From the NCBI GenBank assembly GCA_963773665.1, contig CAVZBZ010000001.1:124001-188000 (forward strand): 64,000 nt of DNA, written 5' to 3'. Positions 43,189 through 51,066 of the stretch are shown piece by piece (the stretch's first letter is position 1; each line of letters opens with the position of its first letter). The notes under the pieces were generated by a model. That model searched no databases, was not told where the DNA came from, and saw only the letters and a list, made by a program, of their open reading frames with translations. This DNA comes from DATJLY01 sp963773665. GTDB lineage: Bacteria; Pseudomonadota; Alphaproteobacteria; ATCC43930; CGMCC-115725. The position numbers were made by a program, and so were the translations under genes.

Positions 43189-44384
43189 ATTTTTTCGAGC
43201 GCCTGCACCAGATCGTCGATCAGGTCGGCCGTATCCTCGAGCCCGATCGAAAGCCGCACCAGATTGTCGGCAATGCCAAGCGCCGCGCGCGCCTCGGGAG
43301 CGATGCGCGAATGCGTCGTCGTCGCCGGATGGGTGACGAGGCTCTTGCTGTCGCCGAGATTGTTCGAGATCGCTATGAGACGGAGTGCATTCAGAAAGCG
43401 GAACGCATCGTCCTTGCCGCGCCCGACATTGAACGAGACCACCGTGCCCGCTCCCTTCATCTGGCGGCGCGCGAGATCGTATTGCGGATGGCTCTCGAGC
43501 CCCGGGTAAAGCGTGCGCGCGACCTTGCGCTGGCTCTCGAGGAAACGCGCGATTGCGAGCGCGCCCTCCATTTGGCGCTCGAGCCGCAAGTCGAGCGTCT
43601 CGAGCCCCTTCACCAGCACCCAGGCATTGAACGGCGAAAGGGCGGGCCCGGTATGGCGCAGGAACGGCGCCAGGCTCTCAAGCACGTATTTCTTCGTGCC
43701 AAGCACTGCGCCGCCAAGTGTGCGGCCTTGGCCGTCGATGTGTTTCGTCGCCGAATAACAGACGATGTCCGCGCCGAATTCCAATGGCTTCTGCAGGATC
43801 GGCGTCGCGAATACGTTGTCGACGATCATGGCGGCACCCGCCTCGTGCGCGAGTTTTGCGACCGCGGCAAGGTCGATGATCTCGAGCGTCGGATTGGACG
43901 GACTTTCGAGAAATACCGCGCGCGCACCGGGCTTGAGCGCCGTGCGCCACGCGTCGAGATCGCGCCCATCGACGATCGCCGTCTCGATGCCGTAGCGCGG
44001 AAGCACGGTCTGCAGAATATAGAGGCACGATCCGAAGAGCGCGCGCGAGCCTACGACGCGGTCCCCGGCCTTGAGGAAACATGCAAGCGACGCGAATACC
44101 GCCGCCATCCCGCTCGCCGTGCCGCGGCACGCTTCGGCTCCTTCGAGCAGCCTGAGGCGCTCCTCGAACATCGAGACGGTGGGATTCGCGTACCGGCTGT
44201 AGACATAGCGCGAGCCGTCATTGGCAAAGGCCGATTCGGCCTCCTCCGCGCTGCGGTAGACATAACCGCTCGTGAGATAGAGCGCTTCGCATGTCTCCAT
44301 GAATTCGCTGCGCAAGATCGCGCTCTGCGTCATCACAGTGCGCGGGCGCCAGGTCGGGCTGTGATGGGCGGGCTGATCAGGCAT
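43185..44384 (-). CDS. metZ: O-succinylhomoserine sulfhydrylase MetZ
   Basis: 399-aa PLP enzyme forming homocysteine from O-succinylhomoserine and sulfide. Seen: YVYSRYANPTVSMFEERL, GMAAVFASL, the PLP-lysine motif YSATKHIDGQGR and GPALSPFNAWVLVKGLETL. The ATG at 44384 has GAGGAGA upstream; a longer in-frame start at 44432 lies in the riboswitch terminator. A SAM-II riboswitch and terminator precede it, consistent with repression by S-adenosylmethionine. Confidence 0.95.
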   Translation of the reverse strand: MPDQPAHHSPTWRPRTVMTQSAILRSEFMETCEALYLTSGYVYRSAEEAESAFANDGSRYVYSRYANPTVSMFEERLRLLEGAEACRGTASGMAAVFASLACFLKAGDRVVGSRALFGSCLYILQTVLPRYGIETAIVDGRDLDAWRTALKPGARAVFLESPSNPTLEIIDLAAVAKLAHEAGAAMIVDNVFATPILQKPLEFGADIVCYSATKHIDGQGRTLGGAVLGTKKYVLESLAPFLRHTGPALSPFNAWVLVKGLETLDLRLERQMEGALAIARFLESQRKVARTLYPGLESHPQYDLARRQMKGAGTVVSFNVGRGKDDAFRFLNALRLIAISNNLGDSKSLVTHPATTTHSRIAPEARAALGIADNLVRLSIGLEDTADLIDDLVQALEKI

Positions 44385-44412
44385 GGTCGTCTCCTCGCTT
44401 TCGCCTGCGCAT

Positions 44413-44443
44413 GAAAAAACCCTGTCCCGCAAGGGCCAGGGTT
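44413..44443 (-). terminator. Intrinsic terminator of the metZ riboswitch
   Basis: Minus strand AACCCTG-GCCC-TTGC-GGGA-CAGGGTT followed by TTTTTC. It lies between the SAM-II aptamer and the metZ start, fitting an expression platform that stops transcription when SAM is bound. Confidence 0.8.
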
Positions 44444-44456
44444 CCGAAGAGCCTCC

Positions 44457-44516
44457 GACCTTTTAGCGGGTTTTTTTACGTGGTCCGCAAGCCGGTCGGC
44501 TCAAATCTCCACGCAC
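44457..44516 (-). ncRNA. SAM-II riboswitch
   Basis: Minus-strand RNA contains GATTTGAGCCGACCGGCTTG, CCACGTAAAAAAACC and CGCTAAAAGG, the conserved aptamer of SAM-II riboswitches. Flanking CGTGG/CCACG forms P1. It precedes metZ, the commonest target of this class in alphaproteobacteria. Confidence 0.93.
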
Positions 44517-44521
44517 CATGC

Positions 44522-44550
44522 GAGGTACCCCCGATCTCGCGCATTGTCAA
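44522..44550 (-). promoter_or_regulatory. metZ promoter
   Basis: Minus-strand TTGACA (44545-44550), 17-base spacer, TACCTC (44522-44527). Transcription would start near 44515, at the 5' edge of the riboswitch. On the plus strand the same interval holds TTGTCA and TAGATT, which could drive the MaoC-type gene. Confidence 0.65.
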
Positions 44551-44599
44551 GCGGCCGGCATAAGGTAGATTTCGCAATCGTGACTTCCCGAGAGGCAAC

Positions 44600-45055
44600 A
44601 TGCGCCGCTTCACTTCGATCGACGAGCTCCAAAGCGCCTTGGGCCAAGAGCTGGGCGCAAGCGATTGGCTGACGGTTACTCAGGCCATGATCGATCAATT
44701 CGCCGATGCCACGGGCGATCACCAATGGATCCATGTCGATCCGGAGCGGGCCCGACACTCGCCCTTCGGCACGACGATCGCGCATGGCTTCTTGACGCTC
44801 TCACTTATCGCGCGGCTTCGCGATCAGATCTACGACGTTGACGGCGTCGCGGCGCGCATCAATTACGGCTGCGACAAGGTGCGATTCCTCGAGCCGGTTC
44901 CGAGCGGAAGCCGCGTCAGGCTGCGGCTCAAGCTTGCGCGGATCGAACCGTCGCGGCGCGGCATCCGGGTCGACAGCGATTGCACGATCGAGCTTGCAGG
45001 CGCATCGCGGCCGGCGCTCGTCGCCGATCAGATCACGATCCTCGTCCCTGCCTGA
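44600..45055 (+). CDS. MaoC-family (R)-specific enoyl-CoA hydratase-like protein
   Basis: 151-aa hot-dog-fold protein. The hydratase-2 motif is seen as FADATGDHQWIHVDPERARH followed by SPFGTTIAHGFLTLSLIARL, containing the catalytic Asp and His. GAGAGG lies upstream of the ATG. Likely hydrates enoyl-CoA in fatty acid or aromatic acid degradation. It diverges from metZ. Confidence 0.9.
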   Translation: MRRFTSIDELQSALGQELGASDWLTVTQAMIDQFADATGDHQWIHVDPERARHSPFGTTIAHGFLTLSLIARLRDQIYDVDGVAARINYGCDKVRFLEPVPSGSRVRLRLKLARIEPSRRGIRVDSDCTIELAGASRPALVADQITILVPA

Positions 45056-45059
45056 CTGT

Positions 45060-45857
45060 TCATTCCTCGGACGGCAGCGCGCTCTCATGCCAATGCGCAA
45101 GAAGCCGCCGCGCTATCCAGCTCAATACCGCGAAGATCAGGATGCCGGTCAAGGACAGCATCAGCAGTGCGGCAAACATGCGAGGAATTTCGAGCCGATA
45201 GCCGGCTTCGAGGATACGCGAGGCGAGTCCGGTTTCCGAACCGCCGGTGCCCGCCACGAATTCGGCGACGACCGCACCGATAAGAGCAAGGCCGCCGCTG
45301 ATTCGCACGCCGGTAAGGAAGTAGGGAAGCGCCGACGGCATGCGCAACAGCCGCAGCGCCTGCCACGACGAAGCGCCGTAAAGCCGGAACAACGCCACGA
45401 GATTGCGGTCGGCGCTATTCAGTCCGAGCGTGGTGTTGGCGACGATCGGAAAAAAGGCGACGATCCAGGCGCAGACGAGCAGCGACAGGAACGTGTCGTT
45501 GACCCAAATGATGATGAGCGGCGCGATCGACACGATTGGCGTCACCTGCAGGATCACCGCGTAGGGAAAAAGGCAGCGTTCGAGGAGGCGAGACTGCGCA
45601 AACAGGATCGCGAGCGCTCCGCCGAGCAGCACCGCAGCCGCCAGCGCCGCAAGCGTGATGCGGAGCGTCACCCAAAGTGAGCCCAGGAGGCTCGGACCGT
45701 CGAGCCAAAGCGTTTTCGCGACCAATATCGGTCCCGGCAGAATGTAAGGCGGAATCCGATTGACCGCGACGATCCCCTGCCAGGCCGCAAGCATGAGGAC
45801 GCCGACCATGATCGGCGCTGCCGTCCGCCCAACTGCGTCGCGCCACTTAGCCATCAT
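45060..45857 (-). CDS. NitT/TauT-type ABC transporter permease
   Basis: 265-aa membrane protein. About six hydrophobic helices and the EAA-type coupling loop LFRLYGASSWQALRLLRMPS ALPYFLTG (split here), plus FVAGTGGSETGLASRILEAG. This matches SsuC/TauC/ThiX permeases. The ATG at 45857 overlaps the ATPase stop. The stop is four bases from the convergent MaoC-type gene. Substrate unknown; families of this type carry nitrate, sulfonates, pyrimidines or aromatic acids. Confidence 0.9.
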   Translation of the reverse strand: MMAKWRDAVGRTAAPIMVGVLMLAAWQGIVAVNRIPPYILPGPILVAKTLWLDGPSLLGSLWVTLRITLAALAAAVLLGGALAILFAQSRLLERCLFPYAVILQVTPIVSIAPLIIIWVNDTFLSLLVCAWIVAFFPIVANTTLGLNSADRNLVALFRLYGASSWQALRLLRMPSALPYFLTGVRISGGLALIGAVVAEFVAGTGGSETGLASRILEAGYRLEIPRMFAALLMLSLTGILIFAVLSWIARRLLAHWHESALPSEE

Positions 45858-46630
45858 CGGCTCGACCGCGCGAGACGCAGCGACACGTCGCGGCAGCGCT
45901 CGGCATAGGATTGCGTCGTCCGCAGCGCCTCGTCGCGTGGATAGGGGAGATCGATTGGAACCTCCTCCGCGATCCGGCCCGGGCGCGGTGTGATGACGAC
46001 GATGCGGTTCGAGAGGAACACGGATTCGTAGACACTGTGCGTGACGAACAGGATTGTGCAGCGGCGCTCGCGCCACAGCCGGAGCAGGTCCTCGTTGAGC
46101 TTGAACCGCGTTATCTCGTCAAGCGCGGCAAATGGCTCATCCAGCAGCAATAGCCGCGGCTCGGTGACTAGGGCGCGCGCGATCGATGCGCGCATGCGCA
46201 TTCCGCCGGAAAGTTCGCGGGGATAGACCCGCTCGAAACCAGAGAGCCCGACCGCGGCGATCATGCTTTCGACACGGTCGCGGACTGCGCTCCGCGACTT
46301 GCCGGCAAGACGGAGAGGCAAGTAGACATTGTCCCAAACGCTCGCCCACGGCATCAGCGTCGGCTCCTGAAACACGAATCCGATCGAGACGGCAACCCCT
46401 TCCCCGTCCCATGCGACACGGCCCGACGACGGAGGGGTCAATCCCGCGACGATGCGCAGGAGCGTGCTCTTGCCGCAGCCAGATGGGCCCAACAGGCTCA
46501 CGAAGGCGCCTGGCGCGACCGCGAGATCGATGTCCTGAAGTGCTACGGTGCCGTTGCGGAACACTTTCCCGACGCGCTCCAACGACAGCAGCGCGCCCGC
46601 TGTTTGCTCGGCCACCGTTTCGGAAGCCAC
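45854..46630 (-). CDS. NitT/TauT-type ABC transporter ATPase
   Basis: 258 aa. Walker A LLGPSGCGKSTLLRIVAGL, Q-loop FVFQEPTLMPWASV, signature RELSGGMRMRASIARALV, Walker B LLLLDEPFAALDEITR and the switch His in FVTHSVYESVFL. One base separates its start codon from the stop of the binding-protein gene. Forms an importer with the adjacent permease and binding protein. Confidence 0.94.
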   Translation of the reverse strand: MASETVAEQTAGALLSLERVGKVFRNGTVALQDIDLAVAPGAFVSLLGPSGCGKSTLLRIVAGLTPPSSGRVAWDGEGVAVSIGFVFQEPTLMPWASVWDNVYLPLRLAGKSRSAVRDRVESMIAAVGLSGFERVYPRELSGGMRMRASIARALVTEPRLLLLDEPFAALDEITRFKLNEDLLRLWRERRCTILFVTHSVYESVFLSNRIVVITPRPGRIAEEVPIDLPYPRDEALRTTQSYAERCRDVSLRLARSSR

Positions 46631-46632
46631 GC

Positions 46633-47634
46633 CTATTTCTTGAGCTCCATGCCGACGCGACGATTTACGAAGTGCAATGTATATGCCGCGCGGTAGTTCA
46701 TGTCCTTCGGATAGAGCCCCTGCTCCGACACCACGTCGAAGAAATCCTTCCAGCGCGCGTCCGTCATCGCGCCGATTCCGTCCTTTTCGCTGTTGCCGCT
46801 GTCGACAATGCCGTACTGCTTAATCTGGGCGATGGCATAAGCGAGAAGGTCATCGCTCTCGTCGGGATTGTCCTTCTTGATGAAATCGTTCCCTGGCTTC
46901 GGATCGCCATAGATGTAGCTGTACCAGCCCTCGATGCTGGCATCGACGAAACGCTGCACCAGGTCGGGATTCTCGCGGACGAGCTTCTGCGAGGTCTCCA
47001 GGATCGAGGCATAGCTCGAATAGCCTTGATCGGCGATCAGGAACACGTTGGGAGTCTCGCCTGCCTTCTCGATGAGATAGGGCTCGCTCGTGAGATAGCC
47101 TTGCTGGACCGCCTGCTTGTTGGCGAGGAACGGCGCGATGTTGAAGTCGTAAGTGCGGATCTGGTCGTCGCTGTAGCCGAACTTGGCCTTGAGAAAGAGC
47201 CACCAGCCGACGCGCGTGTCGCCGCCCACCATGATCGGCTTGCCTTTCAAGGCCGCAAGGCTGTCGTTTCCGACCCCCTTGTGCGCGATCAGAACCGCAG
47301 GATCCTTCTGGAACGAAGCCGCGACCGCCACCATCGGGATGTCATTCTTGGCGAAATTGAGCGGTATGAAGGAATTGGAGGCAATGCTGAATTCGATGCG
47401 GCCTGCCGCCAGAAGCTGCGACTGGTTGACTTGCGGCCCTCCCTGGCGCAGGACGAGGTCGATGCGGTACTTCTTGTAGATCCCGGTCGCAAGCGCCTGA
47501 TAATAGCCGCCGTGTTCGGCTTCCGCCTTCCAGTCGGTCCCAAGCGTCACCTTGTCAAGCGCTCGGGCACCGGGCGAAGCGGCCCAGAACGCGACAACGG
47601 TAGCGGCGATGACGCGGAACGGTGTGCCCATCAT
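46633..47634 (-). CDS. ABC transporter substrate-binding protein, NMT1/THI5-like
   Basis: About 333 aa with a Sec signal (TPFRVIAATVVAFWAASPG, cleavage near ARA). The mature start KVTLGTDWKAEAEHGGYYQA is typical of NMT1/THI5-type binding proteins for small organic substrates. FNIAPFLANKQAVQQGYLTS is part of the ligand cleft. GGGGGA precedes the ATG pair at 47634/47631. An upstream in-frame start at 47721 is unlikely because it puts 29 residues before the signal. Ligand unknown. Confidence 0.9.
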   Translation of the reverse strand: MMGTPFRVIAATVVAFWAASPGARALDKVTLGTDWKAEAEHGGYYQALATGIYKKYRIDLVLRQGGPQVNQSQLLAAGRIEFSIASNSFIPLNFAKNDIPMVAVAASFQKDPAVLIAHKGVGNDSLAALKGKPIMVGGDTRVGWWLFLKAKFGYSDDQIRTYDFNIAPFLANKQAVQQGYLTSEPYLIEKAGETPNVFLIADQGYSSYASILETSQKLVRENPDLVQRFVDASIEGWYSYIYGDPKPGNDFIKKDNPDESDDLLAYAIAQIKQYGIVDSGNSEKDGIGAMTDARWKDFFDVVSEQGLYPKDMNYRAAYTLHFVNRRVGMELKK

Positions 47635-47730
47635 GTGCGAGTCCCCCGAAACGGGGGCTGTTCTACCGCAAGGATTGCCGCACCGGAAGCGTCCCGCCTC
47701 CACTGAAATCGATGGCGCCATTGTGAATGT

Positions 47731-48153
47731 CTACGCCTGGATCGATTCATTGCCTACGCGCTTTGCCAGGTGCAGCAGCCGCTCGCGGACTTCCTTGCTC
47801 GTAATTTGCCGATAATTGCGAACAAGATCGAGTTCCTCGGGCGTAAATACGGCCGCGTCGGTCGCAGGCGCCTCGCGGTCGAGCTCTTCGAAGAAGAACG
47901 AGACAGGCTGTTCCATCAGTTGCGCGGCACGGAACAGACGGCTGGCGCTCAGACGGTTCTCGCCCTGCTCGTATTTCTGTACCGCTTGAAACGAAACGCC
48001 GATCCCTTGCCCAAGCTCGTCCTGGCTGAAGCCCGCCCCGAGCCGGGCCAAACGCAAACGTCTGCCGACATGAACGTCGACAGGATCGGGACCATGTTCG
48101 CGCACCGTTCGCCGGTGCTTTCGCCGCACGCGCTTTGCGCCGGTTCCGCTCAT
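47731..48153 (-). CDS. XRE-family transcriptional regulator
   Basis: About 140 aa. The HTH region VGRRLRLARLGAGFSQDELG, QGIGVSFQAVQKYEQGENRL and SASRLFRAAQLMEQPVSFFF is the SinR/XRE form widespread in alphaproteobacteria. The C-terminal tail has helices with LVRNYRQITSKEVRERLLHL. N-terminal 30 residues are basic. Start between an ATG at 48153 and a GTG at 48162 is uncertain. No obvious target nearby. Confidence 0.88.
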   Translation of the reverse strand: MSGTGAKRVRRKHRRTVREHGPDPVDVHVGRRLRLARLGAGFSQDELGQGIGVSFQAVQKYEQGENRLSASRLFRAAQLMEQPVSFFFEELDREAPATDAAVFTPEELDLVRNYRQITSKEVRERLLHLAKRVGNESIQA

Positions 48154-48197
48154 CGCCCGCACCGCTTCACAACCGAGGGCAAGAAATTATAGCGGCT

Positions 48198-48464
48198 TTA
48201 TTGGCCCCCTTGCACGTCCTGCGTCGGAGTTTCCACGCGCGTGGGACGCGCTCCAGCGCGCTCATCAAATCCGGCGCGGTGACTGTAAAAGACCAGCGCC
48301 ATCAATCCCACCCCAAGGCCGAGCGTCCCGAGCCCGCCGGCGATGAGTGCGACATAGCCGGCAGTACCCACTTCGACATCCCCGAGCGACAGCCACAGAT
48401 AGACTGCCACGGCCATCACGGAAAGCGACAGGATTGCGGCGACGAATACGCCAACCTTGCTCAT
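48198..48464 (-). CDS. Small two-helix membrane protein
   Basis: 88 aa: SKVGVFVAAILSLSVMAVAV and GYVALIAGGLGTLGLGVGLM are two transmembrane helices, followed by a short charged cytoplasmic tail ending QDVQGGQ. Not recognised. Its start is six bases after the alpha/beta hydrolase stop, so it is probably co-transcribed with it. Confidence 0.66.
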   Translation of the reverse strand: MSKVGVFVAAILSLSVMAVAVYLWLSLGDVEVGTAGYVALIAGGLGTLGLGVGLMALVFYSHRAGFDERAGARPTRVETPTQDVQGGQ

Positions 48465-48470
48465 GCAAGG

Positions 48471-49268
48471 CTATGTCGGGGGTCGGCGCCGCTTCGACAA
48501 GGTGAAGAATGCGTCGAGGCGTGCAGCGAGCTCCTGCGGCCGCTCTGTGTGAAGTGCATGGCCCGAACGCGGCAGCGCCATCAACTCCGCCCCCGGAATC
48601 TGCGTAAGAAAGGTGCGGTGGCAGGAAAACGGGCAGATGCGATCCTCTTCGCCCCATACGACCAGCGTCGGCACGTCGATCCGGTGAAGCCAGTATGGAA
48701 GCTGCGGGTTGTGAAGCCGCGGCGACCACGCGAGGCGCGCCGCGGCAGCGCGGTTCTGCAGCATGACGTCGATATCGGCGGTCGGAAGCGCCCGGATCCG
48801 ATCCTCCGCGAAGCGCTGATCGTAGAATGAATTTCGAGCGTGCTCTTCCGGCGTCCACAGGAAAATGTCGCCATAGGGCTCGGCTTCCGACGCGACGCCC
48901 GCTGGCGCTATCAGTGTCAGGCTGGCAAGACGCGCGGTGTTGCGGATGGAGATTTCCGCCGCGAGCCAGCCGCCGAGCGAGTGACCGACGACATGCACAC
49001 CATCAAGACCGAGCACCGCGAGCGCATCGAGATAAAAATACGCAAGATCGCTGATATTGGAGAGCCAGTCCGGGATTTGCGACTGGCCAAATCCCGGATG
49101 CTCGGGGGCAACGACGCGCCACTTCGCGCTCAGATTCTCGAGGAGCGGGTACCACGCAGGGCCACCCGCGCCATGGAGATAGAGAACCGGAGCGCCTTCG
49201 CCGCCCTCGAAGACCCGCAGCCCCTGGCCGCCGACTTGGATGCTCGTTTCGCGCATGAGCAGGACCAT
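48471..49268 (-). CDS. Alpha/beta-hydrolase
   Basis: 265 aa. Catalytic Ser in HVVGHSLGGWLAAE, acid in VVWGEEDRICPFS and His in LPRSGHALHTERP; the oxyanion region is VLYLHGAGGPAWYP. This triad and cap arrangement is common in meta-cleavage-product hydrolases and carboxylesterases. With the surrounding aromatic genes a C-C bond hydrolase is possible. An in-frame start at 49256 (MRETSIQVGG) is equally good. Confidence 0.92.
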   Translation of the reverse strand: MVLLMRETSIQVGGQGLRVFEGGEGAPVLYLHGAGGPAWYPLLENLSAKWRVVAPEHPGFGQSQIPDWLSNISDLAYFYLDALAVLGLDGVHVVGHSLGGWLAAEISIRNTARLASLTLIAPAGVASEAEPYGDIFLWTPEEHARNSFYDQRFAEDRIRALPTADIDVMLQNRAAAARLAWSPRLHNPQLPYWLHRIDVPTLVVWGEEDRICPFSCHRTFLTQIPGAELMALPRSGHALHTERPQELAARLDAFFTLSKRRRPPT

Positions 49269-49365
49269 AGGCCGCGCTATATTCCGGGGTCAATCGGTCC
49301 GCGCCGCAGCGCACGCTCCTTGATCGATGCCACGATTGCCTTTGATGCAGAAACGGAAGGAATCC

Positions 49366-49746
49366 ATGATCGAGCGGATCGACCATTTCGTTCTGACCGT
49401 GCGGTCACTCGAAACGACACTGGGCTTTTATGAGCGCGTGCTCGGCTTCACGCGCGAGCTTTTGCCTGGACGCCCTGCCGCGCTCAAGTTCGGCCAGCAC
49501 AAGATCAATGTTCATGAGGCCGGCCGGAGTTTCGAGCCCAAGGCCGCGCACCCGATGCCGGGCGCCGCCGATTTCTGCCTCATCACCCGCCGGCCGATCG
49601 ACGACGTGGTCGCGCACCTCAGGTCCTCTGGCGTCGCGATCGAACTCGGGCCAGTCGCGCGTACCGGCGCACTCGGCGCAATGACATCCATCTATTTTCG
49701 CGATCCGGACGAGAACCTCATCGAGATCGCCCGGTACGACACATAA
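49366..49746 (+). CDS. VOC-family dioxygenase/glyoxalase-like protein
   Basis: 126 aa. Metal-ligand candidates: His in IERIDHFVLTVRSLE, His in FGQHKINVHEAG and Glu in ENLIEIARYD at the C-terminus. GGAAGGA before the ATG. Related to small virulence-type or ring-cleavage VOC proteins. It opens a plus-strand cluster with a cupin, EutA-like and DapA-like genes. Confidence 0.87.
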   Translation: MIERIDHFVLTVRSLETTLGFYERVLGFTRELLPGRPAALKFGQHKINVHEAGRSFEPKAAHPMPGAADFCLITRRPIDDVVAHLRSSGVAIELGPVARTGALGAMTSIYFRDPDENLIEIARYDT

Positions 49747-49835
49747 TCGATCATTCAGGCAGTGCCCAACCGCGCTTGCACGATCGCGGCCGCGGGCGCT
49801 ACGCTTTTCATGCGGCTGCTGAAGGAGATGACGCC

Positions 49836-51056
49836 ATGCCTCACGAGCTTCCGGGCCATGTTCACTGGCACGAACCCGCGGGCGGAAAGAAGGCTGGCTA
49901 CGGCAAATTCGGCCGCCCGGCGACGCCTTACGACAAATTCATGGAGACGGAAGGCCTGCCGATCTATCGCGACATCGGCGTCTCCAAGGTGCAGAACCTG
50001 CCGCTCATGCCGTGGAAACGCATGGGCGGGCGCGGCACCTACATCCAACTCTACGGCACTGAAGGCAAGTGGGGCTGCTACGTCGTCGAGGTACCTGCGC
50101 GCGGCGCACTCAACGCCGAGCGTCACCTGTACGAGGAAATCTATTATGTGGTCGAAGGCCGTGGCTCGACTGAGGTTTGGCTCGACGGCGACGCCAAGCG
50201 CCATATCTTCGAGTGGCAGCAGGGTTCTCTGTTCTCGATACCGGTCAATGCCTGGCACCGCATCGTCAATGCGACTTCGAGCCCGTCGCTGCTGCTGGCC
50301 GGAACGACCGCGCCCAATTTGATGAACCTCCTGAACAACCCGGCCGCGATCTTCGATTGCCCGTTGCAGTTTCGCGACCGGTTCAACGGCGCCGACGATT
50401 TCTATCGGCCCAGCGACGACATCGAGCCAGATCCGGTGCGCGGCCTCGCCATGCGCCGGACCAATTTCATTCCGGACATCGTCCGTTGCGAGCTGCCGCT
50501 CGACAATCGCCGCTCCCCCGGCTACCGCCGGATCGAGCCGTTCATGACCGGAAACACCTTTTACCTGTGGATCGGCCAGCATGAGAACGGACGCTACTCG
50601 AAGGCGCATGCGCATACCTCGGCGGCCGTACTCATCTGCCTTCAGGGCAAGGGCTACACCTACACCTGGCCCGAGCACATGGGCATTACGCCGTGGAAAG
50701 ACGGCAAGGCCGAGCTTGTGAAGCGCGTCGATTACGAGCCGGTGGGCATGGTCTCCGCGGCGCCCGGCGGCGCACGCTGGTATCACCAGCATTTCGGCGT
50801 GTCGAAAGAGGATTTCCGCCTTACCGCCTGGTTCGGACCCAATGCTCCCGGACGCGAGCCCGGCCCGCCAGGCGAGCCGCACATCGATTACGGCGCGATC
50901 GATCTCGACGAGGGCGGCACCGCCGTTCCCTACGCCATGGAGGATCCGTTCATTCGCTCCGAATACGACGCGACGCTGAAAGGCGCCGGCGTCGAGAACC
51001 GCATGGACCCGAAATGGTACGAGCCGGGCACCAAGGTGCGCTCCGCCGCGGAATGA
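49836..51056 (+). CDS. Double-cupin protein, annotated in relatives as ethanolamine ammonia-lyase-activating
   Basis: 406 aa. First cupin: LYEEIYYVVEGRGSTEVWLD and LFSIPVNAWHRIVN. Second: KAHAHTSAAVLICLQGKGYT and the late GARWYHQHFGVSKEDF. The start PHELPGHVHWHEPAG with GAAGGAG upstream is well supported. In relatives this gene sits near eutA, hence the name, but catalysis could equally be a dioxygenase reaction. It ends 10 bases before the EutA-like gene. Confidence 0.82.
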   Translation: MPHELPGHVHWHEPAGGKKAGYGKFGRPATPYDKFMETEGLPIYRDIGVSKVQNLPLMPWKRMGGRGTYIQLYGTEGKWGCYVVEVPARGALNAERHLYEEIYYVVEGRGSTEVWLDGDAKRHIFEWQQGSLFSIPVNAWHRIVNATSSPSLLLAGTTAPNLMNLLNNPAAIFDCPLQFRDRFNGADDFYRPSDDIEPDPVRGLAMRRTNFIPDIVRCELPLDNRRSPGYRRIEPFMTGNTFYLWIGQHENGRYSKAHAHTSAAVLICLQGKGYTYTWPEHMGITPWKDGKAELVKRVDYEPVGMVSAAPGGARWYHQHFGVSKEDFRLTAWFGPNAPGREPGPPGEPHIDYGAIDLDEGGTAVPYAMEDPFIRSEYDATLKGAGVENRMDPKWYEPGTKVRSAAE

Positions 51057-51066
51057 CCCGCGCACG

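Noticed and set aside
47641..47658. CCCCCG/CGGGGG inverted repeat upstream of the binding-protein gene
   Set aside because: Too short and GC-only to separate a regulatory hairpin from the gene's own ribosome binding site; not followed by a T-run.
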